From SIAJ01 sp963773845 (GTDB taxonomy: Bacteria; Planctomycetota; Planctomycetia; Gemmatales; Gemmataceae): a stretch of DNA of 64,000 nucleotides. Positions 10,575 to 19,409 of this stretch are shown piece by piece. Under the pieces are notes generated by a model. It searched no databases and was not told the DNA's origin. It saw nothing but the letters and a program-made list of their open reading frames with translations. The stretch is taken from contig CAVZCU010000011.1 of assembly GCA_963773845.1 (NCBI GenBank), forward strand, positions 62,001 through 126,000, read 5' to 3'. The number at the start of each line of letters is the position of its first letter. The stretch's first letter is position 1. The position numbers were made by a program, and so were the translations under genes.

Positions 10575-10597
10575 GAGATGGTGGAATTGACGGCAGG

Positions 10598-11041
10598 TCA
10601 TTTTCGAGGTCGAAGAACTTCCGTTGCGGTACAGGACCAGCCCGCCTCTGCCTTGCGAAAGCCGAAGAGTTGCACGACTTTCTTTTTGCCATCTGGGTCG
10701 TGAGGAGTCCAAACGGTATGGATCGCCGCCTGTCGGTGCCTCGCCGTGCGGGCCGGAATTGCCACTCGGAGTAAAAGGCAACGTCTACCTGTCCTACCTG
10801 GCTCCCAAGCGATTCCCGTCCATCGGAAAAACTCCGACCAGTCCAGAGCCGGCAAAGCGGAAAACGAGTAACCAGTCGTTGTCTTGTCGTAGCCCGCCGG
10901 CCAAGCAAAACCACCTCCCGCAGTCCATCGCATTTGGTGTGGTCTAATCCAGTGGCGGCAGCAGCCGACCTGTGCAAAAACCTCATCTTGATGAAATTGG
11001 ACTGTACGAGCGGCCTCGGCGAGGATTGTGCTTGTGGCCAA
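10598..11041 (-). CDS. Uncharacterised protein, frameshifted
   Basis: Convincing protein text is spread over two frames. The N-terminus is MATSTILAEAARTVQFHQDE from 11041. A middle section in another frame includes QVDVAFYSEWQFR. The C-terminus QAAIHTVWTPHDPDGKKKVV and QLFGFRKAEAGWSCTA ends at 10598. The expected product is about 150 residues, with no membrane segment and no family I recognise. It may be an accessory gene of the element carrying ardC, but it lies in a different block, so this is weak. At least two indels are needed. Confidence 0.4.
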   Translation of the reverse strand: MATSTILAEAARTVQFHQDEVFAQVGCCRHWIRPHQMRWTAGGGFAWPAGYDKTTTGYSFSALPALDWSEFFRWTGIAWEPGRTGRRCLLLRVAIPARTARHRQAAIHTVWTPHDPDGKKKVVQLFGFRKAEAGWSCTATEVLRPRK

Positions 11042-11131
11042 ATCCCAAAAGTCCGGGTCTCTTCTTTAGTCAGGTGATTGGCGATGGAAGGATCAAGCAT
11101 TTTTCAGAACGCACTCCGGCAAGGGAAAGTT

Positions 11132-11152
11132 CTGCCCGGTCGTGCCGGGCAG
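11132..11152. terminator. Perfect 8-bp hairpin downstream of SEC-C gene
   Basis: CTGCCCGG and CCGGGCAG flank a five-base loop, a perfect GC-rich stem. It lies about 45 bases past the stop of the minus-strand SEC-C gene. No clear T-run follows on either strand, so it is only a possible terminator or RNA-end stabiliser. Confidence 0.35.
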
Positions 11153-11196
11153 GTCTGAGTTTCAATCACGGAAAAAAGTAACCCCGATTTGCGCCG

Positions 11197-11364
11197 TCAA
11201 AAGCAACCTGTCTTCAGGCAACACTTTTTGAAACGCTTGCCGGAGTCGCAAGGGCATAGATCATCTCGCCCGAGTTTCTCGGTCAGTTCCTTGTCGCCGT
11301 GAACGACTCGCAGGCCCTTTTTTACCTTCGTCTCGGATGGGAAACCCTTTCGACGTTTACTCAT
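11197..11364 (-). CDS. Small SEC-C motif protein
   Basis: Starting at the ATG at 11364 the product is 55 residues: MSKRRKGFPSETKVKKGLRV, then VHGDKELTEKLGRDDLCPC and DSGKRFKKCC. The CPCxSGKxFKKCC pattern is the SEC-C zinc-binding motif found at the end of SecA and on many small bacterial proteins. Longer upstream starts exist, but the extra residues look non-coding. The basic N-terminus suggests nucleic-acid or ribosome contact, which is inference. A second SEC-C gene lies at 46886-47657. Confidence 0.7.
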   Translation of the reverse strand: MSKRRKGFPSETKVKKGLRVVHGDKELTEKLGRDDLCPCDSGKRFKKCCLKTGCF

Positions 11365-11497
11365 TGGCTCGAAATAAATGCAGGGATTCGAGATCTTGGC
11401 TTTCCATGATCCACCGCCTTTCCCAAAAAAGTTACAAGCAAGTCGCTTGTCGATGACACCAATCCCGTGCAATTGGTTCGCTTTTGGAGGAATCAAT

Positions 11498-11626
11498 ATG
11501 TCCGACACAATTCAGGCCGATTCTTCTACTCGCATTGATGGCGAGACTTACCAACCCGTGCCGTCTAACCTGGCAATTGACCCGGCATTGTCCACTCTTC
11601 GTACTTGGGGTCATTCGGTCCAATAA
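11498..11626 (+). CDS. Possible 42-residue protein
   Basis: A strong GGAGGA seven bases upstream supports the ATG at 11498. The product, MSDTIQADSSTRIDGETYQP and on to LSTLRTWGHSVQ, has no known domain. It ends about 20 bases before the DinB gene and could be a leader or a small companion gene. The case rests on the ribosome-binding site alone. Confidence 0.3.
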   Translation: MSDTIQADSSTRIDGETYQPVPSNLAIDPALSTLRTWGHSVQ

Positions 11627-11646
11627 CGGTCTAAGGAGTTTGTCTG

Positions 11647-12171
11647 ATGAATTATTCCGAGTATATGGCGAGCACGCAGAGAGATGACGACTCGATCGGC
11701 AACACGGAGTTGATCGCCGCCTATCATCAAGGTATTGAAGATCTACGAACCGCCGTGACTGGCATGACGCCGGACCAGATTCTCGCTCGGCCCATTTCCG
11801 GCAAGTGGAGCACGCAGGAAGTCGTCAGCCACCTCGCCGACACCGAGATCTATTACACGGATCGCATTGAGCGGACGATTGCGCTGCAACGACCGCTGTT
11901 AATGGGCGTCGATGAGCGTCCCTACCCCGAACGGCTGAATTATCAAGCGTTCGACCTGGCCGAGCAAATCGGCCTTTTTGCGGCACTGCGACGGCACGCT
12001 ACTCGAATCCTGCGGATGCAACCGCCCGAGACATGGCAGCGCACCGCCGTCCACAGTGAGACCGGCCTGGTCACTTTGCGTCAACTGGTATTCCAGGCCG
12101 TGCGGCACGTGCGCCATCACCTGCCATTCATCGCCGAGAAGCGGGCGATACTGGAAGGGGCCAACCCGTGA
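11647..12171 (+). CDS. DinB-like metal-binding protein
   Basis: The 174-residue protein is a four-helix DinB-type bundle. The helix with WSTQEVVSHLADTEIYYTDR and the late helix VRHVRHHLPFI supply the His residues that bind a divalent metal in this superfamily. AAGGAG stands before the ATG at 11647. Family members include thiol transferases and many stress-induced proteins of unknown substrate. The stop overlaps the GTG of the cupin gene (GTGA), so the two are translationally coupled. No frameshift is seen. Confidence 0.8.
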   Translation: MNYSEYMASTQRDDDSIGNTELIAAYHQGIEDLRTAVTGMTPDQILARPISGKWSTQEVVSHLADTEIYYTDRIERTIALQRPLLMGVDERPYPERLNYQAFDLAEQIGLFAALRRHATRILRMQPPETWQRTAVHSETGLVTLRQLVFQAVRHVRHHLPFIAEKRAILEGANP

Positions 12172-12528
12172 ACAAAGTGAACCTGCGAGAAAAGCTCGCG
12201 CAGTTCAGCGACCAGTGGAAGCCGAAGATCGTCGGCGAGTTGAACGGCCAGCAGGTGAAGCTGGTCAAGTTCCAGGGGCCGTTCGTCTGGCACCACCACG
12301 ACCACGAGGACGAACTCTTCCTGGTCGTCAAAGGCCGGTTTCGGATGGAGTTCCGGGATCGGCAGGTCTGGTTGGAGGAGGGCGAGTTCCTGATCGTCCC
12401 CCGTGGCGTCGAACACCGGCCCGTCGCCGACGAGGAGGCGCACGTTCTGTTGTTCGAGCCGGCCTCGACGCTGAACACGGGCAACGTGCAGAACGAGCGG
12501 ACGGTCGCTCAACCTGGACCGGATCTGA
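12168..12528 (+). CDS. Single-domain cupin, frameshift at 3' end
   Basis: MNKVNLREKLAQFSDQWKPK leads into a cupin barrel. Metal-binding His/Glu are in FVWHHHDHEDELFLVVKGRF, and motif 2 is EGEFLIVPRGVEHRPVADEE. The natural end after NVQNERTVAQ is LDRI and a TGA at 12528, in the +1 frame; the unshifted frame runs on into the next gene, which is not credible. The expected length is about 120 residues, normal for this group of mannose-6-phosphate-isomerase-like cupins. The start is a GTG overlapping the DinB stop. Confidence 0.75.
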
Positions 12529-12540
12529 ATGAGGGGTTCG

Positions 12541-13148
12541 ATGGCGAAGCGCAACGAAAGAACAGAGATTGGCCGTTGCCCGTGGGCGAAGACCGACCTG
12601 TATGTGCAATATCACGACGCGGAATGGGGCGTGCCGGTCCATGACGACCGACTCCTGTTCGAGTTCCTGATCCTCGAAGGAGCGCAGGCGGGCCTGAGTT
12701 GGGAGACGATCCTGAAAAAGCGAGAGAAGCTACCGGGACGCCTTCGACCAGTTCGATCCCGCCATCATCGCCAAGTACGGCCAGAAAAAGTGCAAGAGCT
12801 TGCTGACGGATGCGGGGATCGTCCGCAACCGGCTGAAGATCGAGGCTGCCATTCAGAATGCGAAGATGTTTCTGGCCGTGCAGGACGAGTTCGGCACATT
12901 TGACGAACTACATTTGGGGATTCGTCGGCAACGAGCCGAAGCAGAACGTCTGGAAGTCGCTCAAGGAAGTTCCCGCCAAGACGCCGGAATCGGACACCAT
13001 GAGCAAGGACTTGAAACGGCGGGGGTTCAAGTTCGTGGGCAGCACCATCTGCTACGCCTTCATGCAGGCCGTGGGCATGGTGAACGATCACTTGGTCGGC
13101 TGCTTCCGACATGGAGAACTGTCGAAGGGGGCCAGGAAGCCGAAATGA
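12541..13148 (+). CDS. tag: DNA-3-methyladenine glycosylase I, two frameshifts
   Basis: Tag removes 3-methyladenine from alkylated DNA. MAKRNERTEIGRCPWAKTDL and YHDAEWGVPVHDDRLLFEFL match the family start, then GAQAGLSWETILKKRE. After a shift near 12740 comes LTDAGIVRNRLKIEAAIQNA. After another near 12900 come KDLKRRGFKFVGSTICYAFM and MQAVGMVNDHLVGCF, which hold the zinc-site Cys/His. Every conserved block of the E. coli enzyme is present in order, so the gene is complete apart from the indels. The stop overlaps the GIY-YIG start (ATGA). Confidence 0.9.
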
Positions 13149-13708
13149 AGAAGCCGTCCGACGACCCCTGGTTCGTCTACATGCTTCGCTGCGCCGATGG
13201 CTCGCTTTACACCGGGATCACCAAGGACGTGAACGCCGCTGCCAGCAGCACAACGATGGCAAGGCCTCACAGGTACACCCGCAGTCGTCGCCCCGCCAAA
13301 CTGGTCTACCAAGAAGCTCACCCCAGCCAGAGTTCGGCCTTGAAGCGAGAAGCAGCGATCAAGTCGATGACCCGGCGAGAAAAGTTGGCGATGATCCATC
13401 AGAGAAAAAAACCTGCCAAGGGAGTGCGCCGAATCGCCCACCTTGAAGACATCCCCAACATCGGCCCCTCCACCGCCGCCGATCTTCGCCAGTTGGGGAT
13501 CATCACGCCAGCCGACTTGCGGGGACGTGATCGTTATGCGCTGTATGACGACCTCTGCCGAATCACGGGCAAACGCCACGACCCGTGCATGCTCGACACG
13601 TTCATCGCCGCTGTGCGGTAAATGGAGGGAGCGCCAAAAAAGCCGTGGTGGAAATACACGGCAGAACGGGAGCGAGAGATGGCCGCACGAAAAGCCGATG
13701 GTCGGTAG
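13145..13708 (+). pseudogene. GIY-YIG endonuclease-Cdd1 fusion, copy 1, with in-frame stop
   Basis: WFVYMLRCADGSLYTGITKD is the GIY-YIG motif, and SSALKREAAIKSMTRREKL completes the UvrC/SLX1-like domain. A helix-hairpin-helix of Cdd1 type follows (HLEDIPNIGPSTAADLRQLG and LCRITGKRHDPCMLDTFI). Compared with the intact copy at 27841 a base is missing after KDV, so about 12 residues are scrambled until the frame returns. A TAA then replaces the Phe codon after IAAVR. Beyond it the same frame still reads MEGAPKKPWWKYTAERERE to a TAG at 13708. Either a slightly shortened protein is made or this copy is decaying. Confidence 0.75.
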
Positions 13709-13709
13709 C

Positions 13710-14294
13710 TTACTTTGCGCCTCGCCTCGCCGCCTCCAACGAGTACGTCGGATCGGCCTCATCCCACGTCACATCACCGGACGGGCCGTAGATCGCCGGG
13801 ACGTGCTGCCTGGCCAGCCGTAACCAGGACTGCACCTGGGTCCGGTGGTGGCAGGTGTGCAGCACCCGACGCCAGAACACCCAAATCCGCTCCCGCTGCA
13901 AGCCCCCGAAGAATGGCCGCTGCTCCAGCCACCACGAGGTCGTCGCACGGGCAAGCTGCGGAAGCCGCCCCCGGACGAGCCAAAGGTACTTGTCGATGTA
14001 CGCCTGCACGACCAGCCTCTCACCTGGAGGGAGCAGTTCCTCGACGGGCGGCTCCTGAGTGCCGACGAACTGAGCGAAGAAGCGGTGCTCGGAGAGAAGC
14101 TGGTGGGCCAGGATCGTGCGGATCGGGTTCGTCTTCTCGTGCGGCTTGAAGTCGAGGAGGTCGTCCGGCACGGCCCGCCACACGCTCACCGTCTTGTTCG
14201 CTTCACTCGCATAGGTCGTGACGACGTGCTGGAACACCGGCTCGACCGCCTGCGGCACTTCGGCGTCCGGGATGGCGATGAAGTCGTAGTGCAT
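13710..14294 (-). CDS. DinB-superfamily protein, copy 1
   Basis: A 194-residue helical-bundle protein starting MHYDFIAIPDAEVPQAVEPV. His residues in TILAHQLLSEHRFF and VLHTCHHRTQVQSWL fit the DinB metal site. It is almost the same as the protein at 30785-31369 (most positions identical along the whole length), so the pair is a recent duplication. The start at 14294 is set by matching that copy. It lies downstream of two methyltransferase genes on the same strand and converges with the GIY-YIG gene, the same neighbourhood as in the second copy. Substrate unknown. Confidence 0.8.
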   Translation of the reverse strand: MHYDFIAIPDAEVPQAVEPVFQHVVTTYASEANKTVSVWRAVPDDLLDFKPHEKTNPIRTILAHQLLSEHRFFAQFVGTQEPPVEELLPPGERLVVQAYIDKYLWLVRGRLPQLARATTSWWLEQRPFFGGLQRERIWVFWRRVLHTCHHRTQVQSWLRLARQHVPAIYGPSGDVTWDEADPTYSLEAARRGAK

Positions 14295-14329
14295 GTTCGT
14301 CCTCGTCCACAACAAGGCAATGCCGCTCG

Positions 14330-15037
14330 TCAGTCCTTCACTGCGCCGAAGGCCGCAAAGCAGACGTTCTTGTGGAGCACTTCAACCTGGCCGAACCCGA
14401 CCTGGCGCATCAGATCCAGTTGGAACACGAGCGGGCGGGGCGTGTCTTCCTTCTCGACGTAGGCGAACACATGGTCTCGGTAAGACTCGTCCTTCAATCG
14501 GGTCAGGTACTCACCGTATTGCTGACGCATGAGTTGCTCAACCGCAGGGATCGAGCTTTCGACCAAGTCGAACACCCACAACGAACCGCCAAGCCGAATC
14601 GTCCTGAAGAGCGATCCGAATACGTCCCGCCATTCCTGATCGGTCCGCAGGTGATGCAGGACGGATGCGGCGAGCACGATGTCGAACTCGGCGTCAGGAA
14701 GTTTGACTTCCCGAATATCGCCCTGGATGGTGGTGATGCGCCTAGCGGTCGCTCGACTGATTCGTTCGCTGGCCCGGTCGAGCATCGGCCGGCTCAGGTC
14801 GATCAGTGTGACATCGAGGTTCGCAACATGCTCCAGCAGTTTGAGGGTGTAGTTGCCGGCCCCGCAACCAACATCAAGGACGTGGCGGGCGTGGGGAGTC
14901 GTGGCCGCCGCCGCTTGAGCGACCAGCGCCAACCCCAGCGGCGCATCGACCGTGGCCGACTGGCCCGTTTCAAGGTTGGAGAACCGCTCTACGTCGGCGT
15001 CAAATCGCTGCCGGATTTCATCGACCGTCGATTTCAT
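14330..15037 (-). CDS. Class I SAM-dependent methyltransferase
   Basis: From the ATG at 15037 (MKSTVDEIRQRFDADVERFS) the protein has 235 residues. Motif I is HVLDVGCGAGNYTLKLLEH, motif II VTLIDLSRPMLDRA, and the post-core IVLAASVLHHLRTDQEW and FDLVESS are typical of Methyltransf_11/25 enzymes acting on small molecules. The substrate cannot be told from the sequence. The gene follows another methyltransferase by about 60 bases and precedes a DinB gene; all three are probably one operon. Confidence 0.85.
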   Translation of the reverse strand: MKSTVDEIRQRFDADVERFSNLETGQSATVDAPLGLALVAQAAAATTPHARHVLDVGCGAGNYTLKLLEHVANLDVTLIDLSRPMLDRASERISRATARRITTIQGDIREVKLPDAEFDIVLAASVLHHLRTDQEWRDVFGSLFRTIRLGGSLWVFDLVESSIPAVEQLMRQQYGEYLTRLKDESYRDHVFAYVEKEDTPRPLVFQLDLMRQVGFGQVEVLHKNVCFAAFGAVKD

Positions 15038-15097
15038 CACTGCCCCGATTGAGATCCTGGTTGAAACGGATGCGATTGCCGAACTAGCCTCCAACAA

Positions 15098-15706
15098 TCA
15101 GACCCGCCTCGCCATCACGAACCACGCCTTCGGCCCGCCCTGACTGAACGTGAAGTCCTTCAGGTCAGGCCGAACCTCATACCGTGATGGGACAATGGAC
15201 TCGATCTTCCAGCCCTCGGCGAAGGCGTCATCGATCTCTTTCTTCGACACCCGCCTCGGCCCTTGCTCACCTGGCTCCTCGTCAGAGAAGCAAAGCAAGA
15301 ACAGTTGACCACCTGGCTTTAGGATTGATGCCAATCCATCGACATAGCGGCGTCGGTCTTCGTCACTGAAAACGTGGAAGAGTCCGCTGTCGATCACGGA
15401 GTCGAAGACTTCGGGAAGGTCTTTCAGAGCTAAGGCGTCCATCACCAAGAAGGTCGCCGCCAAGCCCCGCTCGGCTGCCTTCTGTTTCGCATGGGTGATC
15501 GGCTCGGGCAGGTAGTCGATCCCCGTGACCTTGTGGCCCCGGCTGGCGAAGTAGAGCGCAATCTCGCCTGTGCCGCAGCCGGAGTCCAAAATCGACCCCT
15601 TAACCGCATCGGCCACGTCGATGAACGCCTTCTGCGGCCTGCCAATCTCCCAACGAGGTTGCCCGGCGTAGATGGACTCGAAGGTGGCACGGTCAACGAT
15701 GGCCAT
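15098..15706 (-). CDS. Class I SAM-dependent methyltransferase (thiopurine/tellurite type)
   Basis: The ATG at 15706 is preceded by AGGAGG; a GTG one codon up is also possible. The 202-residue protein has ATFESIYAGQPRWEIGRPQ at its start, motif I GSILDSGCGTGEIALYFA, motif II VTGIDYLPEPI, and DSVIDSGLFHVFSDEDRRRY. The xxWExGRPQ opening and DSGLFHV are shared with small methyltransferases near TehB and TPMT that methylate thiols or metalloids. The actual substrate is unknown. It is the first gene of the 15.7-13.7 kb minus-strand operon. Confidence 0.85.
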   Translation of the reverse strand: MAIVDRATFESIYAGQPRWEIGRPQKAFIDVADAVKGSILDSGCGTGEIALYFASRGHKVTGIDYLPEPITHAKQKAAERGLAATFLVMDALALKDLPEVFDSVIDSGLFHVFSDEDRRRYVDGLASILKPGGQLFLLCFSDEEPGEQGPRRVSKKEIDDAFAEGWKIESIVPSRYEVRPDLKDFTFSQGGPKAWFVMARRV

Positions 15707-15844
15707 CACTCTCTCCTCCTTCAGACTGCAAGTGAACCATCGAGTATTCTATCTTGACGGGCGGACGGCCGACTGCATCCACGCATCGCAAGGGGGCGGG
15801 CCGAATTTCGGAGAAGCAACCCAATCGAGCATGAGAAGACTACC

Positions 15845-16390
15845 GTGACCTTGAACAATTCTCTCCGTCCGATTGATTCCCAAGTCCGAATCGGCCACGT
15901 CCATCTGAAAGTCGCCGACCTGGAGCGAGCGCTGCACTTCTATTGTGGCGTCCTAGGCTTTGAACTGACGCAACGGTATGGCACCCAGGCGGCATTCATC
16001 TCGGCCGGCGGCTATCACCACCATATCGGTCTGAACACATGGGAGAGCCTGGGCGGATCGCCGCCTCCTCCAGGAACCACTGGCTTGTATCACACGGCGA
16101 TTCTTTATCCCAGTCGGCGTTCATTGGCCGCAGCATTGCACCGTTTGATCGCCGAAGACATTTCGTTGGATGGGGCCGCCGATCATGGTGTCAGTGAAGC
16201 TCTTTACCTGCGTGATCCAGACGACAATGGAGTGGAGCTTTACTGGGACCGACCAAAAGAGGCATGGCCTCGAACGTCAAAAGGCGAGTTGGCGATGTTT
16301 ACTCGGCGGCTCGATTTGAACGACTTGCTTCGGGAAGTCGAAACCGTTTCAAACGCCCCGAAGGTCGAAGAGGGGCCACGAGACTTGTAA
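15845..16390 (+). CDS. VOC-family (catechol 2,3-dioxygenase-like) protein
   Basis: The 181-residue product has the glyoxalase/VOC fold: RIGHVHLKVADLERALHFYC in the first half, the metal His in YHHHIGLNTWESLGG, and YHTAILYPSRRSLAAALHRL then LYLRDPDDNGVELYWDRP in the second half. His and Glu at these places bind Fe(II) or another metal in family members. The start is a GTG at 15845. A truncated relative of the first 26 residues lies at 36308. The C-terminal 30 residues are an extra tail. Confidence 0.8.
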   Translation: MTLNNSLRPIDSQVRIGHVHLKVADLERALHFYCGVLGFELTQRYGTQAAFISAGGYHHHIGLNTWESLGGSPPPPGTTGLYHTAILYPSRRSLAAALHRLIAEDISLDGAADHGVSEALYLRDPDDNGVELYWDRPKEAWPRTSKGELAMFTRRLDLNDLLREVETVSNAPKVEEGPRDL

Positions 16391-16456
16391 TCCGACGGCC
16401 TCTCCTTGTGGGTCTAGCGAACGGTGGAACGACTGAAAGGAATGTGGATCTCCGAC

Positions 16457-16735
16457 ATGCACCCGCTCTACCATGAGAAGCACTTCACCTTTCGCTTCGC
16501 CGACGACCGGATTATTTCTCGCTTCCATCTTGAAGGTGTACAGGCCGGGCGACACGTCTCGGTGATCAGCATCGACCCCGTGACAGAGAAGGCGCTGGCG
16601 CTGATCACAAGGTCGATGGTTGGTGAAGGCGGCTGGGTGGACCTGGCTGAGCCGATTGTGGTGCTCGCTGGGAATGCCTTTATTGCGGTGCCGGAGCCGA
16701 TTCTTTCTGCTGGCGATCACGGTGGTTCACGATGA
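16457..16735 (+). CDS. Uncharacterised small protein, copy 1 of a two-copy family
   Basis: About 92 residues starting MHPLYHEKHFTFRFADDRII; a GTG 11 codons upstream is the alternative start. It aligns throughout with the 83-residue protein at 28422-28673: FADDRII.RFHLE, AGR.VSV..IDP and GGWVDL.EPI. Both carry this FADDRI-to-EPI layout, which looks like a small all-beta domain. Function unknown. The stop overlaps the next gene's ATG (ATGA). Confidence 0.6.
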   Translation: MHPLYHEKHFTFRFADDRIISRFHLEGVQAGRHVSVISIDPVTEKALALITRSMVGEGGWVDLAEPIVVLAGNAFIAVPEPILSAGDHGGSR

Positions 16736-17247
16736 TCTTCCGACTTTCGCAAAAGCTGAACACAAAGATCAGGACCGGCACCTTGGGTTCACTGCCCTTG
16801 GACTCGAATCCATTTGCAGACTGGTCGGCTCATTTGTTCGGTGCGAATCGAACGCAGTACATCCTCGTGAGTAACACGAAGTCGCTTTACTCGACTGTGA
16901 TGTTCGGCAAGGGAGTTACGAACGGACGAGATTTCGTCGAGCGGGCATTAAGCAGCCTTCGAAAGTTGATGGAGGAGGATGGACACGGGGTGACTTATGA
17001 GCGGTTCATCGCAGCCGCCAGTGGATCGGTTCAATTTGCCAAGGCGTTGGATCGTTCCGTCACGGGTTCGATGAACGACCTCATTAACCATGCGTCCGAT
17101 TGGTTGTCCGAGGACAACCGGTCGCCGCATGAGGTCAGCATCATGCTCAACGACATCCTTCTGTCGGCACTTGCCCGAAGCAATGCCTTCCCTTACGGCA
17201 AGCCACGGGAAGCGTTCAAAGCTTTGGTAAGCGAAGTCGAATCGTGA
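16732..17247 (+). CDS. DUF6933-like protein
   Basis: The 171-residue protein starts MIFRLSQKLNTKIRTGTLGS, then FADWSAHLFGANRTQYILVS and NTKSLYSTVMFGKGVTNGRD. This matches my memory of the DUF6933 layout (an MI.R.t.KL start, W.a.lf...+.yil..N..sLy). The remaining residues are helical. No catalytic motif is evident. It is coupled by a four-base overlap to the gene before it. Function unknown. Confidence 0.6.
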   Translation: MIFRLSQKLNTKIRTGTLGSLPLDSNPFADWSAHLFGANRTQYILVSNTKSLYSTVMFGKGVTNGRDFVERALSSLRKLMEEDGHGVTYERFIAAASGSVQFAKALDRSVTGSMNDLINHASDWLSEDNRSPHEVSIMLNDILLSALARSNAFPYGKPREAFKALVSEVES

Positions 17248-17378
17248 TGGAATGGCGATGGTTGAGTCGCTTCGATTGACGACCTCGGCGGCGAATCAGC
17301 GAGGATGCGGGAAAGTCAAATGATCGACTCGCTTCTCGATGACCTCGTGGGGCACCTCGGTGTCAAAGATCACTTGGT

Positions 17379-19409
17379 CTACTTCTTGAGATTCTCCTTT
17401 ACTTTACTGCGCAATTTCTGCCACTGTTCTGGGGTCCAATTCCTGTCCGGGCGATCCGGCAAACCCAAGATAGAAGCGATTTTCTCCGCTGCTAAGTCTC
17501 GAACCTCCAGTCGCTCGAAGGTGAATCCGGCATGAGGACCGTCGAACATCTTGGGGTTTGCCTTCACATCGGGGGCCTCAGCGTCGTCCAGGAAAGTGGC
17601 CAAGAACTCCAGTCGCTGCTTGCGCTGTCGGTCCCCAATGTACGTGTAGTTCATAGGGTTCATGAACTCCATCCGGAGGCCCACGTCTGAGCGTTTTGCG
17701 ACTTTTTCGAGCATCTTCCAGGCTCTAGCGTCGTCAGTGCCGATTACGAGATGAGCGAACGCCGCCTCCGGACATCCCCAGTAAGGTTCCGTCGGAGTCT
17801 TTGGAAAGGAGTCGAGAGTGGCAAGAAGGATCGTAATGAATTGTTGAGGATCGAGTTTCTGGAGGTGTGAAAGTCCGGACCTGCGATGTTCCAGATTCTT
17901 GTTGCCGGAGGCATACAGGAACAATTCTCGTTTCTTGTCATTCGGCAGCGAACTCTTGGCAACTGCGTCGGCGACAGGCCAACTCTGGATCTTTGGGCGT
18001 TCGTCCAGAATCGTCTTGTAGAGCTTCTGTAAGTGCTGAGGGTACTTCTTCGTGATTATTTCCAACATCAAGCTATTGGGCCAGCCTGCCTGGTCTCCGG
18101 GCGAGAGGACGTGACCCAGCAAATAGGCTTCCTCACCCTCCTTCCGTGCCTTTTCCCACCATGCCTGGGCGTCTGCTTTTTCTACCGCCCAACCTTGTTG
18201 TCGGCGCAGCCAGTCCTTGCCGACATCCTCTCCTGCCAGTTCTTGCAATAAATCGCTAACCACATGCTGCACCCTAACAGGATATGTGGGGAAATTGTTG
18301 AAGCCCTGCTTGACACTACGGGTCAGCCGCTCGTCATCCAGATGTTCAAGCAAGGCCGGGACGGCGGCGAAGCCCTCGTTGGCCAGCCGGGTGTAGCGGG
18401 GGTCGGTTTCATTGTACTTCAGGCCGGTGTTGCACATTTCAGTGAGATCGTCAATCAGTCGATCCACGCTGCCAGCCTTGGCCGTGCTCGGAACCAACGC
18501 CGCTTCCAGTGACTTGAGAAGTTCCTTACTTCCTCGGGTGCTTAACGTGGGCTCCGCAGCCAGGATGGCTTTCATGCGTTTAGCGGTCTTGGCCCGGTCT
18601 GTATTTGGCTTCACCAATTCGTTTCCGGAGTATATCCACGCCAGATAAGACACAGCCGACCGATTTGGCAAGTTCGCTGGCTGGTAAAACCCTCCACGAG
18701 GGTGTCCGCTGGCGTTCTTCAGGCTTGATGTCCACAACTGCTGGGCGAGAGTGTTCCAGCCACGGGCCTTGCATTGAAGGGCGACCGCCAACCCGACATT
18801 GGACTCGAAGGTGGCTTGCTCCCAATAACCAAGGTCAATGTTGTTCACGAGTTCTTGCTTCGGATCGACTGCCTCGACCGTTTCGGATGAGTTGAGGCGA
18901 ATTTCCCGAGTGCCCACAAGCAATAAAGCCGGTTTGTCCTTGGTCCCTGGACGAAGAAGGAAGCCGAGGAAGTAAGTCGGAGGCGTCAGCTTGCCGTTGA
19001 CGATGCCACGACCGCCAGATTCAAACCGCACGAGCTTGGCGTCATCGGGTGGTAAAGGCAAGCCATAACCTCGATAGTCTGCCAGTAACTGTTCGAGGCT
19101 GTTCTCAATGATCTCGATAACATGCTTGGCTCGTCGAGCGATTTCGGCATCTCCACTCTTGGCAGCTTTCCGCAAAGCGTCCAGGGCCGGAAGTCCGATG
19201 GCCGTTAGTTCTTTGGTCGCTTGTTCCCGCTCGATGAAATTCGGACTTCCCAATCCGATCACCAATTTGGCAATGGCAGCGGTATCGGGCTCAACGGCCG
19301 GATTCTCCTTTCGCACACCTTGATTCGCTGACAATGGCTGCGAGCCGTTGTATTCACAGAACAAGACAGGTAATGCGGCGACGATCAGAAGTCGGAGGAA
19401 ACGGTTCAT
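17379..19409 (-). CDS. Exported HEAT-repeat-like protein
   Basis: Starting at MNRFLRLLIVAALPVLFCEY (19409), the protein has a cleavable-type signal and then a HEAT-like unit, LVIGLGSPNFIEREQATKEL then TAIGLPALDALRKAAKSG, as in many planctomycete periplasmic proteins. The remaining roughly 550 residues show further helical repeats (AVPALLEHLDDERL) and a Trp-rich segment, but no enzyme motif. Length is about 676 residues and no frameshift is seen. Function unknown; a scaffolding role in the cell envelope is the usual guess. Confidence 0.7.
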   Translation of the reverse strand: MNRFLRLLIVAALPVLFCEYNGSQPLSANQGVRKENPAVEPDTAAIAKLVIGLGSPNFIEREQATKELTAIGLPALDALRKAAKSGDAEIARRAKHVIEIIENSLEQLLADYRGYGLPLPPDDAKLVRFESGGRGIVNGKLTPPTYFLGFLLRPGTKDKPALLLVGTREIRLNSSETVEAVDPKQELVNNIDLGYWEQATFESNVGLAVALQCKARGWNTLAQQLWTSSLKNASGHPRGGFYQPANLPNRSAVSYLAWIYSGNELVKPNTDRAKTAKRMKAILAAEPTLSTRGSKELLKSLEAALVPSTAKAGSVDRLIDDLTEMCNTGLKYNETDPRYTRLANEGFAAVPALLEHLDDERLTRSVKQGFNNFPTYPVRVQHVVSDLLQELAGEDVGKDWLRRQQGWAVEKADAQAWWEKARKEGEEAYLLGHVLSPGDQAGWPNSLMLEIITKKYPQHLQKLYKTILDERPKIQSWPVADAVAKSSLPNDKKRELFLYASGNKNLEHRRSGLSHLQKLDPQQFITILLATLDSFPKTPTEPYWGCPEAAFAHLVIGTDDARAWKMLEKVAKRSDVGLRMEFMNPMNYTYIGDRQRKQRLEFLATFLDDAEAPDVKANPKMFDGPHAGFTFERLEVRDLAAEKIASILGLPDRPDRNWTPEQWQKLRSKVKENLKK

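Noticed and set aside
12800..13621. One 273-residue protein starting in tag and ending in GIY-YIG
   Set aside because: It is a chimera of a shifted tag frame and the real GIY-YIG start at 13145; the middle part is not protein-like.
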